Shown: positions 51,217 through 60,862 of the stretch, piece by piece
How positions within the stretch are numbered: position 1 is the first letter of the stretch
How the letters are laid out: every line of letters starts with the position of its first letter
DNA from: Ewingella sp963519305
GTDB taxonomy: Bacteria; Pseudomonadota; Gammaproteobacteria; Enterobacterales; Enterobacteriaceae
Assembly (NCBI GenBank): GCA_963519305.1
Contig: CAUQMS010000003.1
Span: forward strand, 186,001-250,000
Reading direction: 5' to 3'
Length of the DNA: 64,000 bases
The notes under the pieces: model-generated
What the model was told of the DNA's origin: nothing
Databases searched by the model: none
The model's input: the letters and a program-made list of their open reading frames with translations, nothing else
Program-made: the position numbers and the translations under genes

Positions 51217-53024
51217 CAGTTATTCTCTGAATCTGTGTCCGGCTTCACTTCTTTTGCTGCATCTTTCTTTGCCACGACTGCGATGCCGAGTTCCAGCAGC
51301 GATGCCGGGTTGGCAAAGCTTGGGGCTTCGGTCATCAGACAGGCCGCTGCGGTGGTTTTCGGGAAAGCGATAACGTCACGGATGTTATCTGTACCGGTCA
51401 GCAGCATCACCAGACGGTCAAGGCCAAATGCCAGACCCGCATGCGGTGGAGTGCCGTATTTCAGCGCATCGAGCAGGAAGCCAAACTTTTCACGCTGTTC
51501 GTGTTCGTTAATACCCAAAATACCGAAAACAGTTTGCTGCATTTCGCTGCGGTGAATACGCACAGAACCGCCGCCCACTTCGTAACCGTTGATCACCATG
51601 TCGTAGGCATTGGCGATGGCAGAAACCGGATTCGCCGCCAGCGCTTCAGCCGTCATCTCTTTCGGCGCGGTGAACGGGTGGTGCATGGCTGACAGGCCGC
51701 CTTCGTCGCTGTCTTCGAACATCGGGAAGTCAATCACCCACAGCGGTGCCCAGCTGTCTTCTTTGGTGATTTTCAGGTCACGCCCCACTTTCAGACGCAG
51801 CGCGCCGATTGCGTCAGTCACGATTTTGGCACTGGCTGCGCCGAAGAAAATCATGTCGCCGTCTTGTGCACCGGTACGGCCAATAAGCGCAAGCAGTAAC
51901 TCTTCATTCAGGAATTTAGCCACCGGGCTCTGGATCCCTTCCAGACCTTTGGTGATGTCATTCACCTTGATGTAAGCCAGACCTTTCGCGCCGTAAATTT
52001 CGATAAATTTAGCGTATTCGTCGATCTGCTTACGGCTGAGCGTGGCGCCGCCCGGAACGCGCAGTGCAGCCACGCGGCCTTTCGGATCGTTGGCCGGATC
52101 AGCGAAAACTTTGAACTCGATATCTTTGAACAGGTCAGCTACATCGACCAGTTCCATCGGGTTACGCAGGTCAGGCTTGTCTGAACCGTAACGGCGCATG
52201 GCTTCGGCGAAGGTCATGATTGGGAAATCACCCAGATCCACGCCTTTCACTTCAGTCCACAGTTCACGGGCCAGCTTCTCCATGATTTCACGCACTTGTT
52301 CTGCGCTCATGAAGGAAGTTTCGACGTCGATCTGAGTAAATTCAGGCTGACGATCTGCACGCAAATCTTCGTCACGGAAGCATTTCACGATTTGATAATA
52401 ACGGTCAAAACCTGACATCATCAGCAACTGTTTGAACAGCTGTGGCGACTGCGGCAAGGCGTAGAACTTACCTTTATGAACGCGGCTCGGCACCAGATAG
52501 TCACGCGCACCTTCTGGCGTGGCTTTGGTCAGCATCGGGGTTTCGATGTCGAGGAAATCATGGCTGTCCATGAAACGGCGTACCAGACTGGTGATTTTCG
52601 CACGTGCCTTCAGGCGGTTAGCCATCTCAGGGCGGCGCAGATCCAGATAGCGATACTTCAGACGCGCTTCTTCGGTGTTGACGTGGTTGGAGTCCAGCGG
52701 CAGTGATTCAGAACGGTTGATGATGTTCAGGCCGCTGGCGAACACTTCTACTTCACCGGTAGCCATGTCCTTGTTGAACTGGCTTTCCGGACGCGCACGT
52801 ACGGTACCGGTAATTTGGATACAGAACTCGTTACGCAGTTCAGAAGCCTGCTTGTAAGCTTCGCCCTGATCAGGGTCGAAAAAAACCTGAACGATGCCTT
52901 CACGGTCACGCATATCGATGAAAATCAAACCGCCCAAATCACGACGACGATTAACCCAGCCACACAACGTCACTTCCTGGCCCACGTTGGACGCATTCAG
53001 TTTTCCACAATATACAGTACGCAT
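51216..53024 (-). CDS. aspS: Aspartyl-tRNA synthetase
   Basis: AspS charges tRNA-Asp. The 602-residue class II enzyme has the N-terminal OB anticodon domain (LCGWVNRRRDLGGLIFIDMRD), motif 2 (FRDEDLRADRQPEFTQID), the bacterial GAD insert and motif 3 (GLAFGLDRLVMLLTG). It is the first gene of aspS-nudB-yebC. Confidence 0.98.
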   Translation of the reverse strand: MRTVYCGKLNASNVGQEVTLCGWVNRRRDLGGLIFIDMRDREGIVQVFFDPDQGEAYKQASELRNEFCIQITGTVRARPESQFNKDMATGEVEVFASGLNIINRSESLPLDSNHVNTEEARLKYRYLDLRRPEMANRLKARAKITSLVRRFMDSHDFLDIETPMLTKATPEGARDYLVPSRVHKGKFYALPQSPQLFKQLLMMSGFDRYYQIVKCFRDEDLRADRQPEFTQIDVETSFMSAEQVREIMEKLARELWTEVKGVDLGDFPIMTFAEAMRRYGSDKPDLRNPMELVDVADLFKDIEFKVFADPANDPKGRVAALRVPGGATLSRKQIDEYAKFIEIYGAKGLAYIKVNDITKGLEGIQSPVAKFLNEELLLALIGRTGAQDGDMIFFGAASAKIVTDAIGALRLKVGRDLKITKEDSWAPLWVIDFPMFEDSDEGGLSAMHHPFTAPKEMTAEALAANPVSAIANAYDMVINGYEVGGGSVRIHRSEMQQTVFGILGINEHEQREKFGFLLDALKYGTPPHAGLAFGLDRLVMLLTGTDNIRDVIAFPKTTAAACLMTEAPSFANPASLLELGIAVVAKKDAAKEVKPDTDSENN

Positions 53025-53376
53025 AACGGTATCCTTTTGATCCTACTACCCGGCCACATGGCTCTCGGGCACAGAAACGGTTATTCACTCTGGTCGCTCA
53101 CTCGCAAAAAATTGCGGCACGCGGAATAGGTTTTATAGGGTTCGAAAAAAGGCGGTCATTATAAAGGAATTTCCGCCTCAGGATAAGAGCGAAGACGCGC
53201 TGCACCCTGCTGATTTCCATCGTTAACCTCTGTCACACATAATTTAACAATATTATCCACATTTCCGTCCATGCCTTAGCATAAACTCGCCTGAACCTTT
53301 TTATAGGTAGCAGGCAAAGAATTTTAATGAGTGACCCCTTTTGCCTGACCTTTATCAGCCCCCGGAGCCCAAACCG
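53025..53376. other. Divergent intergenic region aspS / yecD
   Basis: This 352-bp gap must contain both promoters. I see no gene, no clear hairpin and no operator I can name. The start region of aspS has an A/T-rich stretch near 53130-53165. Confidence 0.5.
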
Positions 53377-53952
53377 ATGAAACTCGACCCTAAAACCACC
53401 GCACTGGTACTTATCGATCTACAGAAAGGTATCTTACCTTTTGCCGGCGGCCCGCACAGCGCCCAGCAGGTTCTGGACAACGCTACCGGTCTGGCCACCC
53501 GTTTTCGCCAACTCGGTGCACCGGTAGTCATGGTACGTGTCGGCTGGTCTGACACTTTTGCCGAAGCGCTGAAACAGGAAGTGGATGTTCCGGCCAACAT
53601 GCCTGAAGGCGGCTTACCGGCTGTGTGGTGGGAATTCCCTGAGCAACTCGCGGTGACTGACGGCGACATTCAGGTTGTTAAACGCCAGTGGGGCGCATTC
53701 TACGGCACCGATTTGGACCTGCAGCTACGCCGCCGCGGCATCAAAACCATTGTACTGGCCGGGATTTCGACCAACATCGGCGTCGAATCTACTGCGCGTA
53801 ATGCCTGGGAACACGGTTATGAGCTGGTGATCGCTGAAGATGCCTGTAGCGCGCACAACGATGAACATCATCAGTCCAGCGTCAAAAACATCTTCCCGCG
53901 CATTTCACGCGTTCGTTCTACCACAGAGGTGCTTGCCGCACTGCCGCAGTAA
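53377..53952 (+). CDS. yecD: Isochorismatase-family hydrolase YecD
   Basis: The 191-residue protein matches E. coli YecD. Catalytic Asp (VLIDLQKG) and Lys (VVKRQWGAFYGTDL) of the isochorismatase fold are present, but the place of the nucleophilic Cys found in nicotinamidase-like members is Gly (STNIGVESTARNA), as in E. coli YecD. Activity is unknown. The ATG at 53377 gives the E. coli N-terminus (LDPKTTALVLIDLQ); a TTG at 53341 opens the frame earlier but adds residues without homology. Confidence 0.93.
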   Translation: MKLDPKTTALVLIDLQKGILPFAGGPHSAQQVLDNATGLATRFRQLGAPVVMVRVGWSDTFAEALKQEVDVPANMPEGGLPAVWWEFPEQLAVTDGDIQVVKRQWGAFYGTDLDLQLRRRGIKTIVLAGISTNIGVESTARNAWEHGYELVIAEDACSAHNDEHHQSSVKNIFPRISRVRSTTEVLAALPQ

Positions 53953-54020
53953 GGTTAGTCTGGCAAAAGCTGAATCATTACGCCACCTGTTTGGCGGCGT
54001 TTTAATAAGGATATTGCCAT

Positions 54021-54839
54021 ATGTATATTGGATTGCCGCAATGGCACCACAGTGCCTGGAATCGTATTGGCCTGCGTGATCTCGCTGATTATGCGCAATA
54101 CTTTAACTGCGTTGAAGGCAACACCACATTTTATGCGCTGCCAAAACCCGATGTGGTGATGCGCTGGCGCGATATGACGCCGGACACTTTCCGCTTCTGC
54201 TTCAAATTCCCTTCCGCCATCAGTCATAAAGCCGCCCTGCTTGATTGTCAAACCGAACTGGACGCCTTCTATCAATGTATAGCCCCGCTGGATGAGCGTG
54301 TCGGCCAGCTATGGTTACAGCTTCCTGCGGCCTTTTCCCCGACCGATCTGGACCGTTTATGGCAATTTATGGATGCCCTGCCGCAGGGATTTGATTACGG
54401 CGTCGAGGTGCGTCACCCGCTCTTTTTCAACAAAGGAGAAGAGGAACGCGCGCTGAATCAGGGTCTGCATCAGCGGGGAATTAACCGCGCGATGCTCGAC
54501 AGCCGTCCGGTGCACAGCGCGAAACCACACACAGAAGCCGTACGTGAGGCGCAGCGGAAAAAACCCGTGTTACCGGTCCATGCACTGGTAACAGCTGACC
54601 GCCCGATAGTGCGTTTCATTGGCGGCGACGTGCTGGAAGACAATAAAAAGTTGTTCGCCGTCTGGATAGAAAAACTCAAACAGTGGCGCACCAGCGGGCA
54701 TCAGCCTTATCTTTTTATCCATACACCCGATTGCAGCGATGCCCCGCAGCAGGCGCAAAGTCTGTGGCAACAGCTGCGTGTCGCCCTGCCCGATCTGCCA
54801 ACCGCTCCGGACTGGCCGGAGCAGGACTCCCTGTTCTGA
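54021..54839 (+). CDS. yecE: YecE, DUF72 protein
   Basis: The 272-residue protein has the DUF72 TIM-barrel pattern: MYIGLPQWHHSAWNRIGL, FNCVEGNTTFYALP, FCFKFPSAISH, YGVEVRHPLFF and VRFIGGD. Full-length match to E. coli YecE. Function unknown. It follows yecD after 68 bp on the same strand and may be co-transcribed. Confidence 0.95.
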   Translation: MYIGLPQWHHSAWNRIGLRDLADYAQYFNCVEGNTTFYALPKPDVVMRWRDMTPDTFRFCFKFPSAISHKAALLDCQTELDAFYQCIAPLDERVGQLWLQLPAAFSPTDLDRLWQFMDALPQGFDYGVEVRHPLFFNKGEEERALNQGLHQRGINRAMLDSRPVHSAKPHTEAVREAQRKKPVLPVHALVTADRPIVRFIGGDVLEDNKKLFAVWIEKLKQWRTSGHQPYLFIHTPDCSDAPQQAQSLWQQLRVALPDLPTAPDWPEQDSLF

Positions 54840-55053
54840 GTATTAAGATTCAACCTCAGGCTTTTTGATGCGCTTTTTGGGCGCATCAGCGGTATTATCC
54901 AAGACAGTGATTTGTTCCCCCGTTATTATTGCCCTGCATTTTTGCAGGCGAATGTTGCCCGCCGCCTCAGCGGTTTCCTGCATCGTCACTTTTTCGGTAT
55001 AAAGATTAAGCGACCAGGGCAATCAGTCAATCCTGTAATATCGAGGTTGTAAA

Positions 55054-55452
55054 ATGATTAGCGCGTTATATGTCGTGCTCGCTGCAGTGCTACTACTTAA
55101 ATTATCTTTTGATGTCGTCAGATTACGTATGGAATATCGGATTGCCACGGGTGACGGCGGTTCGTACGAATTACAGACAGCCATTCGCGTACATGGCAAT
55201 GCAGTGGAATATCTGCCGATCGGTTGTTTATTATTGATTATGATGGAAATGAACGGCGCGGAAGCCTGGATGGTCCACGTTTGCGGGCTAATGCTGATTG
55301 TTGGCCGCCTGTTCCATTATTATGGCCTGAAGCACCGCGAATTTACCTGGCGTCGTAACGGCATGGCCGCCACCTATATTTCCCTTCTGCTGATGGTGGT
55401 CGTGAATATTATTTATCTGCCCTGGTCTCAGTTTTTAAATATCCGCTGGTAA
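55054..55452 (+). CDS. yecN: MAPEG family membrane protein YecN
   Basis: The 132-residue protein matches E. coli YecN. MAPEG proteins have four membrane helices and some conjugate glutathione to lipophilic substrates; the motif IRVHGNAVEYLPIG and the hydrophobic segments at about 1-18, 53-75 and 108-125 are present. The role of YecN is not established. Confidence 0.94.
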   Translation: MISALYVVLAAVLLLKLSFDVVRLRMEYRIATGDGGSYELQTAIRVHGNAVEYLPIGCLLLIMMEMNGAEAWMVHVCGLMLIVGRLFHYYGLKHREFTWRRNGMAATYISLLLMVVVNIIYLPWSQFLNIRW

Positions 55453-55605
55453 GCGTTTAACGTCCTCAGCGCGGCCGCCGTTATCATCAAAAACTCTGCG
55501 GTCGCGTAACAACGGGCACATTTTACCGGTATCTGCTCACCGCAGACTCTGTTAAAATCTGCCCTCAAAATTACGCCCCTTCAATTTTTGGTCTGACTCA
55601 GTACT

Positions 55606-56349
55606 ATGGCTAACCACGATACTCTTTTTTCTGCACCGATAGACAAACTCGGCGACTGGACGTTTGATGAACGCGTTGCCGAAGTCTTCCCCGACATGAT
55701 CCAGCGCTCCGTGCCGGGTTATTCCAATATTATTTCGATGATTGGTATGCTGGCCGAGCGTTTTGTACAGGCTGACAGCCGGGTCTATGACCTTGGGTGC
55801 TCGCTGGGTGCCGCCACGCTGTCGATGCGTCGCAATATTAAAGTGCCGGGTTGCGAAATTATTGCTGTCGATAACTCCCCTGCCATGGTCGAGCGTTGCC
55901 GCCGCCATATCGATGCCTTCCGTGCCGATACGCCGGTTAACGTTATCGAAGCGGATATTCTGGATGTCGAATTGAGCAATGCCTCTATGGTTGTGCTCAA
56001 CTTTACCCTGCAATTTTTGCAACCGGACGATCGTCAGCGGTTACTTAATCAGGTTTATCAGGGAATGCGTCCGGGTGCCGCGCTGGTGCTGTCAGAAAAA
56101 TTCAGTTTTGAAGATAAAGATGTCGGCGAGTTGCTCTACAACATGCATCACGATTTCAAGCGCGCCAACGGTTACAGCGAACTCGAGATCAGTCAAAAGC
56201 GCAGCATGTTGGAAAATGTCATGCTGACCGATTCGGTGGAAGTTCATAAGGCCCGTCTGAAACAGGCCGGTTTTGAGCATTCCGAAGTCTGGTTCCAGTG
56301 TTTCAATTTCGGTTCACTGATAGCCCTTAAAGCTGGGGAAGCCCAATGA
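55606..56349 (+). CDS. cmoA: Carboxy-S-adenosyl-L-methionine synthase CmoA
   Basis: CmoA makes carboxy-SAM from SAM and prephenate, the donor used by CmoB to build 5-oxyacetyl-uridine at tRNA position 34. The 247-residue protein has the SAM-binding VYDLGCSLGAATLSMRR and the family-specific FTLQFLQPDDR and SEKFSFED blocks. Its end overlaps the cmoB start by four bases (ATGA). Confidence 0.97.
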   Translation: MANHDTLFSAPIDKLGDWTFDERVAEVFPDMIQRSVPGYSNIISMIGMLAERFVQADSRVYDLGCSLGAATLSMRRNIKVPGCEIIAVDNSPAMVERCRRHIDAFRADTPVNVIEADILDVELSNASMVVLNFTLQFLQPDDRQRLLNQVYQGMRPGAALVLSEKFSFEDKDVGELLYNMHHDFKRANGYSELEISQKRSMLENVMLTDSVEVHKARLKQAGFEHSEVWFQCFNFGSLIALKAGEAQ

Positions 56350-57317
56350 TCGAATTCGGTGATTTCTATCAGCGCATCGCCAAAAGTCCGCTGAGCCCGT
56401 GGCTAAATACCCTGCCTTCACAACTGACCGCGTGGCAGAAAGAGTCGCTGCACGGCAAATTTAAAATGTGGTTTAACGCCGTCGACCGTCTGCCCCTACT
56501 GCAACCGGAGAAACTGGATCTGCTGCACAGCGTCAGCGCCAGTATGCTGGAACCTTTGCCTCAGGGTCAGCGTGAAGGGGTTGAAAACCTGCTGCGTAAC
56601 CTGATGCCGTGGCGCAAAGGCCCGTTCTCGCTCTACGGCGTGGAGATTGATACTGAATGGCGCTCTGACTGGAAGTGGGATCGCGTTCTGCCACACATCT
56701 CTTCGCTGGCGGGCCGTACCATTCTGGATGTCGGCTGCGGCAGTGGCTATCACATGTGGCGCATGATTGGAGCGGGCGCGCATCTGGCGGTGGGTATCGA
56801 TCCGATGCAACTCTTCCTCTGTCAGTTTGAGGCTGTTCGTAAGCTGCTTGGCGGCGATCAACGCGCTCACCTGTTGCCTCTGGGCATTGAACAACTGCCT
56901 GAACTGAACGCCTTTGATACCGTGTTTTCGATGGGGGTGTTGTATCACCGTCGCTCCCCGCTGGACCATCTCTATCAGCTGAAAAACCAGCTGGTGAATG
57001 GTGGAGAACTAGTGCTGGAAACCCTTGTTGTAGAAGGTGACAGCCAGCAAGTGCTGGTACCAGGTGACCGCTATGCGCAGATGGGCAATATTTATTTCAT
57101 TCCCTCAGCAGAAGCACTGAAAGGCTGGCTGATTAAGTGCGGATTTGTTGACGTGCGAATTGCCGATGTCAGCGTAACCACGGTTGAAGAGCAGCACCGC
57201 ACTGACTGGATGACCAGTGAGTCACTGGCCGAATTCCTTGACCCGAAGGATCCGACCAAAACAATTGAAGGGTATCCGGCTCCCCGCCGCGCCTTGCTGA
57301 TTGCACACAAGCCTTAA
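56346..57317 (+). CDS. cmoB: tRNA U34 carboxymethyltransferase CmoB
   Basis: CmoB transfers the carboxymethyl group from carboxy-SAM to 5-hydroxyuridine at tRNA position 34. The 323-residue protein has the Rossmann SAM site TILDVGCGSGYHMWRM, the MGVLYHRRSPLDHL block and the tail PAPRRALLIA. It is translationally coupled to cmoA. Confidence 0.97.
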   Translation: MIEFGDFYQRIAKSPLSPWLNTLPSQLTAWQKESLHGKFKMWFNAVDRLPLLQPEKLDLLHSVSASMLEPLPQGQREGVENLLRNLMPWRKGPFSLYGVEIDTEWRSDWKWDRVLPHISSLAGRTILDVGCGSGYHMWRMIGAGAHLAVGIDPMQLFLCQFEAVRKLLGGDQRAHLLPLGIEQLPELNAFDTVFSMGVLYHRRSPLDHLYQLKNQLVNGGELVLETLVVEGDSQQVLVPGDRYAQMGNIYFIPSAEALKGWLIKCGFVDVRIADVSVTTVEEQHRTDWMTSESLAEFLDPKDPTKTIEGYPAPRRALLIAHKP

Positions 57318-57348
57318 CCCGCTGAACGTGACTTCTCTTTCAGAAAAG

Positions 57349-57376
57349 AAAATGGCGGTTTAACACCGCCATTTTC
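57349..57376. terminator. Bidirectional terminator after cmoB
   Basis: AAAATGGCGG pairs with CCGCCATTTT around a 7-nt loop (57349-57375); the AT ends of the stem supply a T4 and an A4 run. It can serve cmoB and the small minus-strand gene that follows. Confidence 0.8.
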
Positions 57377-57393
57377 TGTTTTGACTTCCGGAA

Positions 57394-57609
57394 CTACCCT
57401 GTCAGCCTTGAGCTATCTTCTTCAACATCCACGCTCGGCAACTGGCTTATCCAGGTGTGTTCAGTGAACACCACCACGCTGTCAGCCCGTGTTGGAGCGC
57501 CGCAGGAACGGCAAATAAGCGATTTCACCGCCACATCCATCGGTTTAGTTTTACTCACCGTAAAGCGATCGCACCCACAGCTGTCGCAATAAATTTGCAT
57601 ATCAGGCAT
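57394..57609 (-). CDS. Small zinc-ribbon-like protein of unknown function
   Basis: The 71-residue product has two CxxC knuckles (YCDSCGC at about residues 7-13 and LICRSCGAP at 32-40) spaced as in a zinc ribbon, with a conserved-looking KTKPMDVAVKS between them. The C-terminal 25 residues are acidic and probably disordered. I do not recognise the family. The gene stands alone between cmoB and cutC, closed by the terminator at 57349. Confidence 0.6.
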   Translation of the reverse strand: MPDMQIYCDSCGCDRFTVSKTKPMDVAVKSLICRSCGAPTRADSVVVFTEHTWISQLPSVDVEEDSSRLTG

Positions 57610-57801
57610 AAAATTTATGCATTAGGACTATACCTATTGCAATCCTCACAGAATGGTAATTTTCTTACCTTTAAGATAGCCAAACTTCGTGAAAAATGCG
57701 AGTGCACAAAGGGCTTATTACGCTTTGAATGCCATTAAGCTTCAAATTTGTTAATCAATGAGCCTTTCCCTTACCGGCCAGTCTCCAGGGGCAAAAAGCA
57801 T
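57610..57801. other. Non-coding region
   Basis: AT-rich stretch upstream of the zinc-ribbon gene; contains no recognisable gene. Together with the cutC terminator and cutC 3' flank it makes a 320-bp gap. Confidence 0.4.
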
Positions 57802-57831
57802 AAAAAAAGCCCCGACAAGATGACGGGGCTT
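57802..57831 (-). terminator. cutC terminator
   Basis: On the minus strand AAGCCCCG pairs with CGGGGCTT around a 9-nt loop and is followed by TTTTT. Confidence 0.85.
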
Positions 57832-57929
57832 GGTACTTGCGCAGGGCGACGCAATAAGGGTCCTGAGACCCGGTTAAATCAGCTGCGCAGAAAAAAACCT
57901 TTCTCCTGCGCATTCATTCATGCCGCACG

Positions 57930-58688
57930 TCACGCGCTACGTGACAGTTCATCGCCAAATTCTAATGCCGTTTTCATCGCTGCCACGATATCGCCGTCAA
58001 CACAATAACGGCTGAACTCATCGAAATCGGTATCAGAACTCATGGTCACACCCGCTTTGCGGTAACGCATTGAAGACGGAACCTGACGTCCGGCTGAGCT
58101 GTGTAACTCGTTCAGACCGATGTCGACAAACTTCTGCAAGTTGGTCAAACGGACACCCGCACCGGCCATAATAGTTGGACCACGGCTCAGTTCATTCAGT
58201 TCCCGTAACATCGGTAAACCCACCTCGGCATTTTGCTGCTGGCCTGAGGTCAGAATGCGGGCCACGCCTAACTGGGTCAGTTGCTCCAGCGCTACTTTCG
58301 GGTTCAGACACATATCGAATGCCCGATGGAAAGTCACTGCCATATCACCGCAAAGCGCCATCACTTCCCACATTTTAGGCATATCAATATGCCCTTCTGA
58401 ATCCAGAATACCGACCACCAGACCGGGAAAACCGAGATCGCGGATGCAGGCAACGTCACTTTTCAATACGTCAAATTCACTTTGGCTGTAGCAAAAGTCA
58501 CCGCCCCTTGGTCGAACAATCGGATGAACCGGTATGGTTACTTTTTCCCGTGCCAGTTTTAAGGTTCCGTAACTTGGCGTGATGCCACCATCAGCCTGAC
58601 TTGCGCACAATTCAACCCGATCGGCGCCAGCCTGCTCAGCTGTTAACGCACAGTCCACGCTATAACAACACACTTCTAACTTAGTCAT
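57930..58688 (-). CDS. cutC: CutC family protein
   Basis: The 252-residue protein has the CutC TIM-barrel features: LEVCCYSVDCALTAEQAGADRVELCAS at the N-terminus, HPIVRPRGGDFCYS, FHRAFDMC and ILTSGQQ. CutC was first linked to copper tolerance in E. coli, though that role has since been questioned for the protein itself. It diverges from the C-S lyase gene. Confidence 0.95.
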   Translation of the reverse strand: MTKLEVCCYSVDCALTAEQAGADRVELCASQADGGITPSYGTLKLAREKVTIPVHPIVRPRGGDFCYSQSEFDVLKSDVACIRDLGFPGLVVGILDSEGHIDMPKMWEVMALCGDMAVTFHRAFDMCLNPKVALEQLTQLGVARILTSGQQQNAEVGLPMLRELNELSRGPTIMAGAGVRLTNLQKFVDIGLNELHSSAGRQVPSSMRYRKAGVTMSSDTDFDEFSRYCVDGDIVAAMKTALEFGDELSRSA

Positions 58689-58799
58689 GTGATTCTCCTG
58701 AATAACGGCATTATGCTACAACACTTGTCTGTAACGGGCCATGTCGCGTAGGCTTTAGCATGAGCATCCCGCCCAACTGCCTGCTTTGGAAAGTTAACT

Positions 58800-59948
58800 A
58801 TGACACTCAATTTTGATCAATGGGTAGACCGTAGTCACAGTGACAGCGTTAAGTGGAACAAATATAAAGATCAGGATGTCATTCCTCTTTGGGTCGCAGA
58901 CACTGACTTTACTTCCCCGCCCCAGGTGATTGCGGAACTGCAACAACGCGTGGCCGAGGGCGTTTTTGGCTACGGTTTTACACCGCCCGAACTGATCGCG
59001 CTTTTTGTACAACGTATGAGCGATCGTTATCAATGGGACATCAAACCCGAATGGATTGTCTCACTGCCTGGGTTAGTCTGCGGACTGAATGTTGCCGTTC
59101 GTGCCAATACGACGCCCGACGAAACCAGCCTGCTGCCCTCACCTATTTATCCGCCGTTTATCGAGGCCGCTCAATCCGAAGGGCGCCGCTTTAAAAACAT
59201 CCCAGTGAAAGCGCAACAACAGCGCTGGGTGGCTGATTTCAGCGACATCAGCCAGCAGCTTGATGGCAGTGAAAGACTGCTTATGCTCTGTAACCCTTAT
59301 AATCCGGGGGGCACTGTTTATCGCCACGAAGAATTGTTACAACAACAGGCCTTCGCACAGGCCCACAATCTGGTGGTCTGTTCCGATGAGATTCATTGCG
59401 ATCTGTTGCTGGAACCCGGGCTGCACCATATTCCGTTTGCGTCATTGAATGAGGATGCAGCGCAACGTTCAATCACCCTGATGTCACCATCCAAAACCTT
59501 TAACCTCGCCGGGCTTGGCGCCTCAATGGCGATTATTCCCAACGCCGCGCTGCGCAGGAAATTTAAAGATACGGCCCGAGGCATTGTTCCCCACGTCAAT
59601 ATTCTGGCGTACGTTGCCGCCACCGCCGCCTACCGTGATGGCGCGACGTGGCTGGAAGCACAACTCGATTACCTGCGGGAGAACCGGGCTCTGGTCACCC
59701 GACGCGTTAACGCTATGCCCGGTTTACGTATGCTGCCGATTGAAGGCACCTATCTTGGCTGGATAGACGCGTCGGTGCTCCCGGTAGAAGACCCTTACCG
59801 TTTCTTCGTTGAGGCGGGGGTGGGGTTCACTTCCGGAGCAGATTTTGGCAATGCGAAGTTTGTGCGCATTAACCTTGGCTGCCAGCGCGCCCTGCTGGAA
59901 CAGGCCATGGAGCGCATGGACAACGCGCTGGCGAGCCTCAATCGCTAA
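58800..59948 (+). CDS. PatB/MalY-family PLP-dependent C-S lyase (cystathionine beta-lyase type)
   Basis: A fold type I aminotransferase-like enzyme of 382 residues. The block VIPLWVADTDFTSPPQVI and the GYGFTPPEL segment near the N-terminus are typical of the PatB/MalY subgroup, the PLP Lys is in LMSPSKTFNLAGLGAS, and SDEIHCDLLL holds the cofactor Asp. Members act as cystathionine beta-lyases or as cysteine-S-conjugate lyases. It lies between cutC and yecM, where E. coli has no such gene. Substrate unknown. Confidence 0.85.
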   Translation: MTLNFDQWVDRSHSDSVKWNKYKDQDVIPLWVADTDFTSPPQVIAELQQRVAEGVFGYGFTPPELIALFVQRMSDRYQWDIKPEWIVSLPGLVCGLNVAVRANTTPDETSLLPSPIYPPFIEAAQSEGRRFKNIPVKAQQQRWVADFSDISQQLDGSERLLMLCNPYNPGGTVYRHEELLQQQAFAQAHNLVVCSDEIHCDLLLEPGLHHIPFASLNEDAAQRSITLMSPSKTFNLAGLGASMAIIPNAALRRKFKDTARGIVPHVNILAYVAATAAYRDGATWLEAQLDYLRENRALVTRRVNAMPGLRMLPIEGTYLGWIDASVLPVEDPYRFFVEAGVGFTSGADFGNAKFVRINLGCQRALLEQAMERMDNALASLNR

Positions 59949-60012
59949 GCTATAAAACGCTATGTTAATGAAGCGCCAAATTATTGAAACGCAAAGTTGC
60001 TCAAATGCTCAG

Positions 60013-60576
60013 TTATTCCCGTTCGCTGGCGACGATATCCCGCAGGCTGTGTGGGTGGAACTTGATGGTGACCGTGCCATCGGTAATTGCCAGCGTCGGG
60101 TTCGGCAGACGTTCATGTTCACCTTTGGGCGAACTCTGTTTTAACTTTATGCCCGGCGCCACTAAGGCCTCGTCAGCCAGTTGGGCCAGTGCACGGGCAT
60201 AGAACCCCTCTTCACCTCCGCTCAGTACCAGTTCGATATGTTCCCAGCCTTCATGCGGGTAGCGTTTTTCGCCAGGATACGGCAACTCGACCAGATCAAT
60301 ACTCAGCGGCCCTACGCTTAACGGCGAATTCAGTGAAAACAGGCAGATCGGGCGACCATTGATTTCGGTCTCATTGAGTAAAATGGCGCACTGCGCCAAC
60401 CCCTCACGCCAGCGGTCAGCGGTAGTGTTCTGATGACAGCGCAGTGAAATGTGGTCTGCATGATAGGCAGACAAATCGAGCTGCAATTTATGAGCAAAGG
60501 CGCTCAGTGCCTCAACAAAGCGCGGCATATCAGTAACCAGATCGGCCAGCCCGGTGACCTCTTTCATGTTCAGCAT
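60013..60576 (-). CDS. yecM: YecM family protein (VOC superfamily)
   Basis: The 187-residue protein matches E. coli YecM: ADHISLRCHQNTTADRWREGL, NGRPICLF, VELPYPGEKRYPHEGWEHIE, SSPKGEHERLPNPTLA and KFHPHSLRDIVASE. The His and Glu residues of the YPHEGWEHIE block look like the metal site of the glyoxalase-type fold. Function unknown. The ATG at 60576 is preferred to a GTG at 60603 because an AAGGA lies just upstream and the length then fits. Confidence 0.93.
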   Translation of the reverse strand: MLNMKEVTGLADLVTDMPRFVEALSAFAHKLQLDLSAYHADHISLRCHQNTTADRWREGLAQCAILLNETEINGRPICLFSLNSPLSVGPLSIDLVELPYPGEKRYPHEGWEHIELVLSGGEEGFYARALAQLADEALVAPGIKLKQSSPKGEHERLPNPTLAITDGTVTIKFHPHSLRDIVASERE

Positions 60577-60862
60577 GGTAGCTATTTCCTTTTCAGTTAT
60601 CACCCTCGGCGGCTAATTTACACAGGCTTTCATTCCGTTGCCAGATACATGCCGCAGAATAGATTTTGCCTCCTTCTCTTCATGCGGCAATACTGACTCC
60701 GCAAGGCTAATATGATATAAACACGCATCATTTTCGGTTCTCCACATAAGTGGCGAATCAGTAAACAATCACGTTCCTCCCTTAATCATTCTTGTTGCAG
60801 GTAAGCGGTAAAGCGCCACTGTGGCATAAAGGATAACGGTGAGTTCTACTAAAGGTAACTCA

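Noticed and set aside
53377..53952. A cysteine-hydrolase (nicotinamidase-like) activity for YecD
   Set aside because: The catalytic Cys position is Gly, as in E. coli YecD, so that chemistry is not supported.
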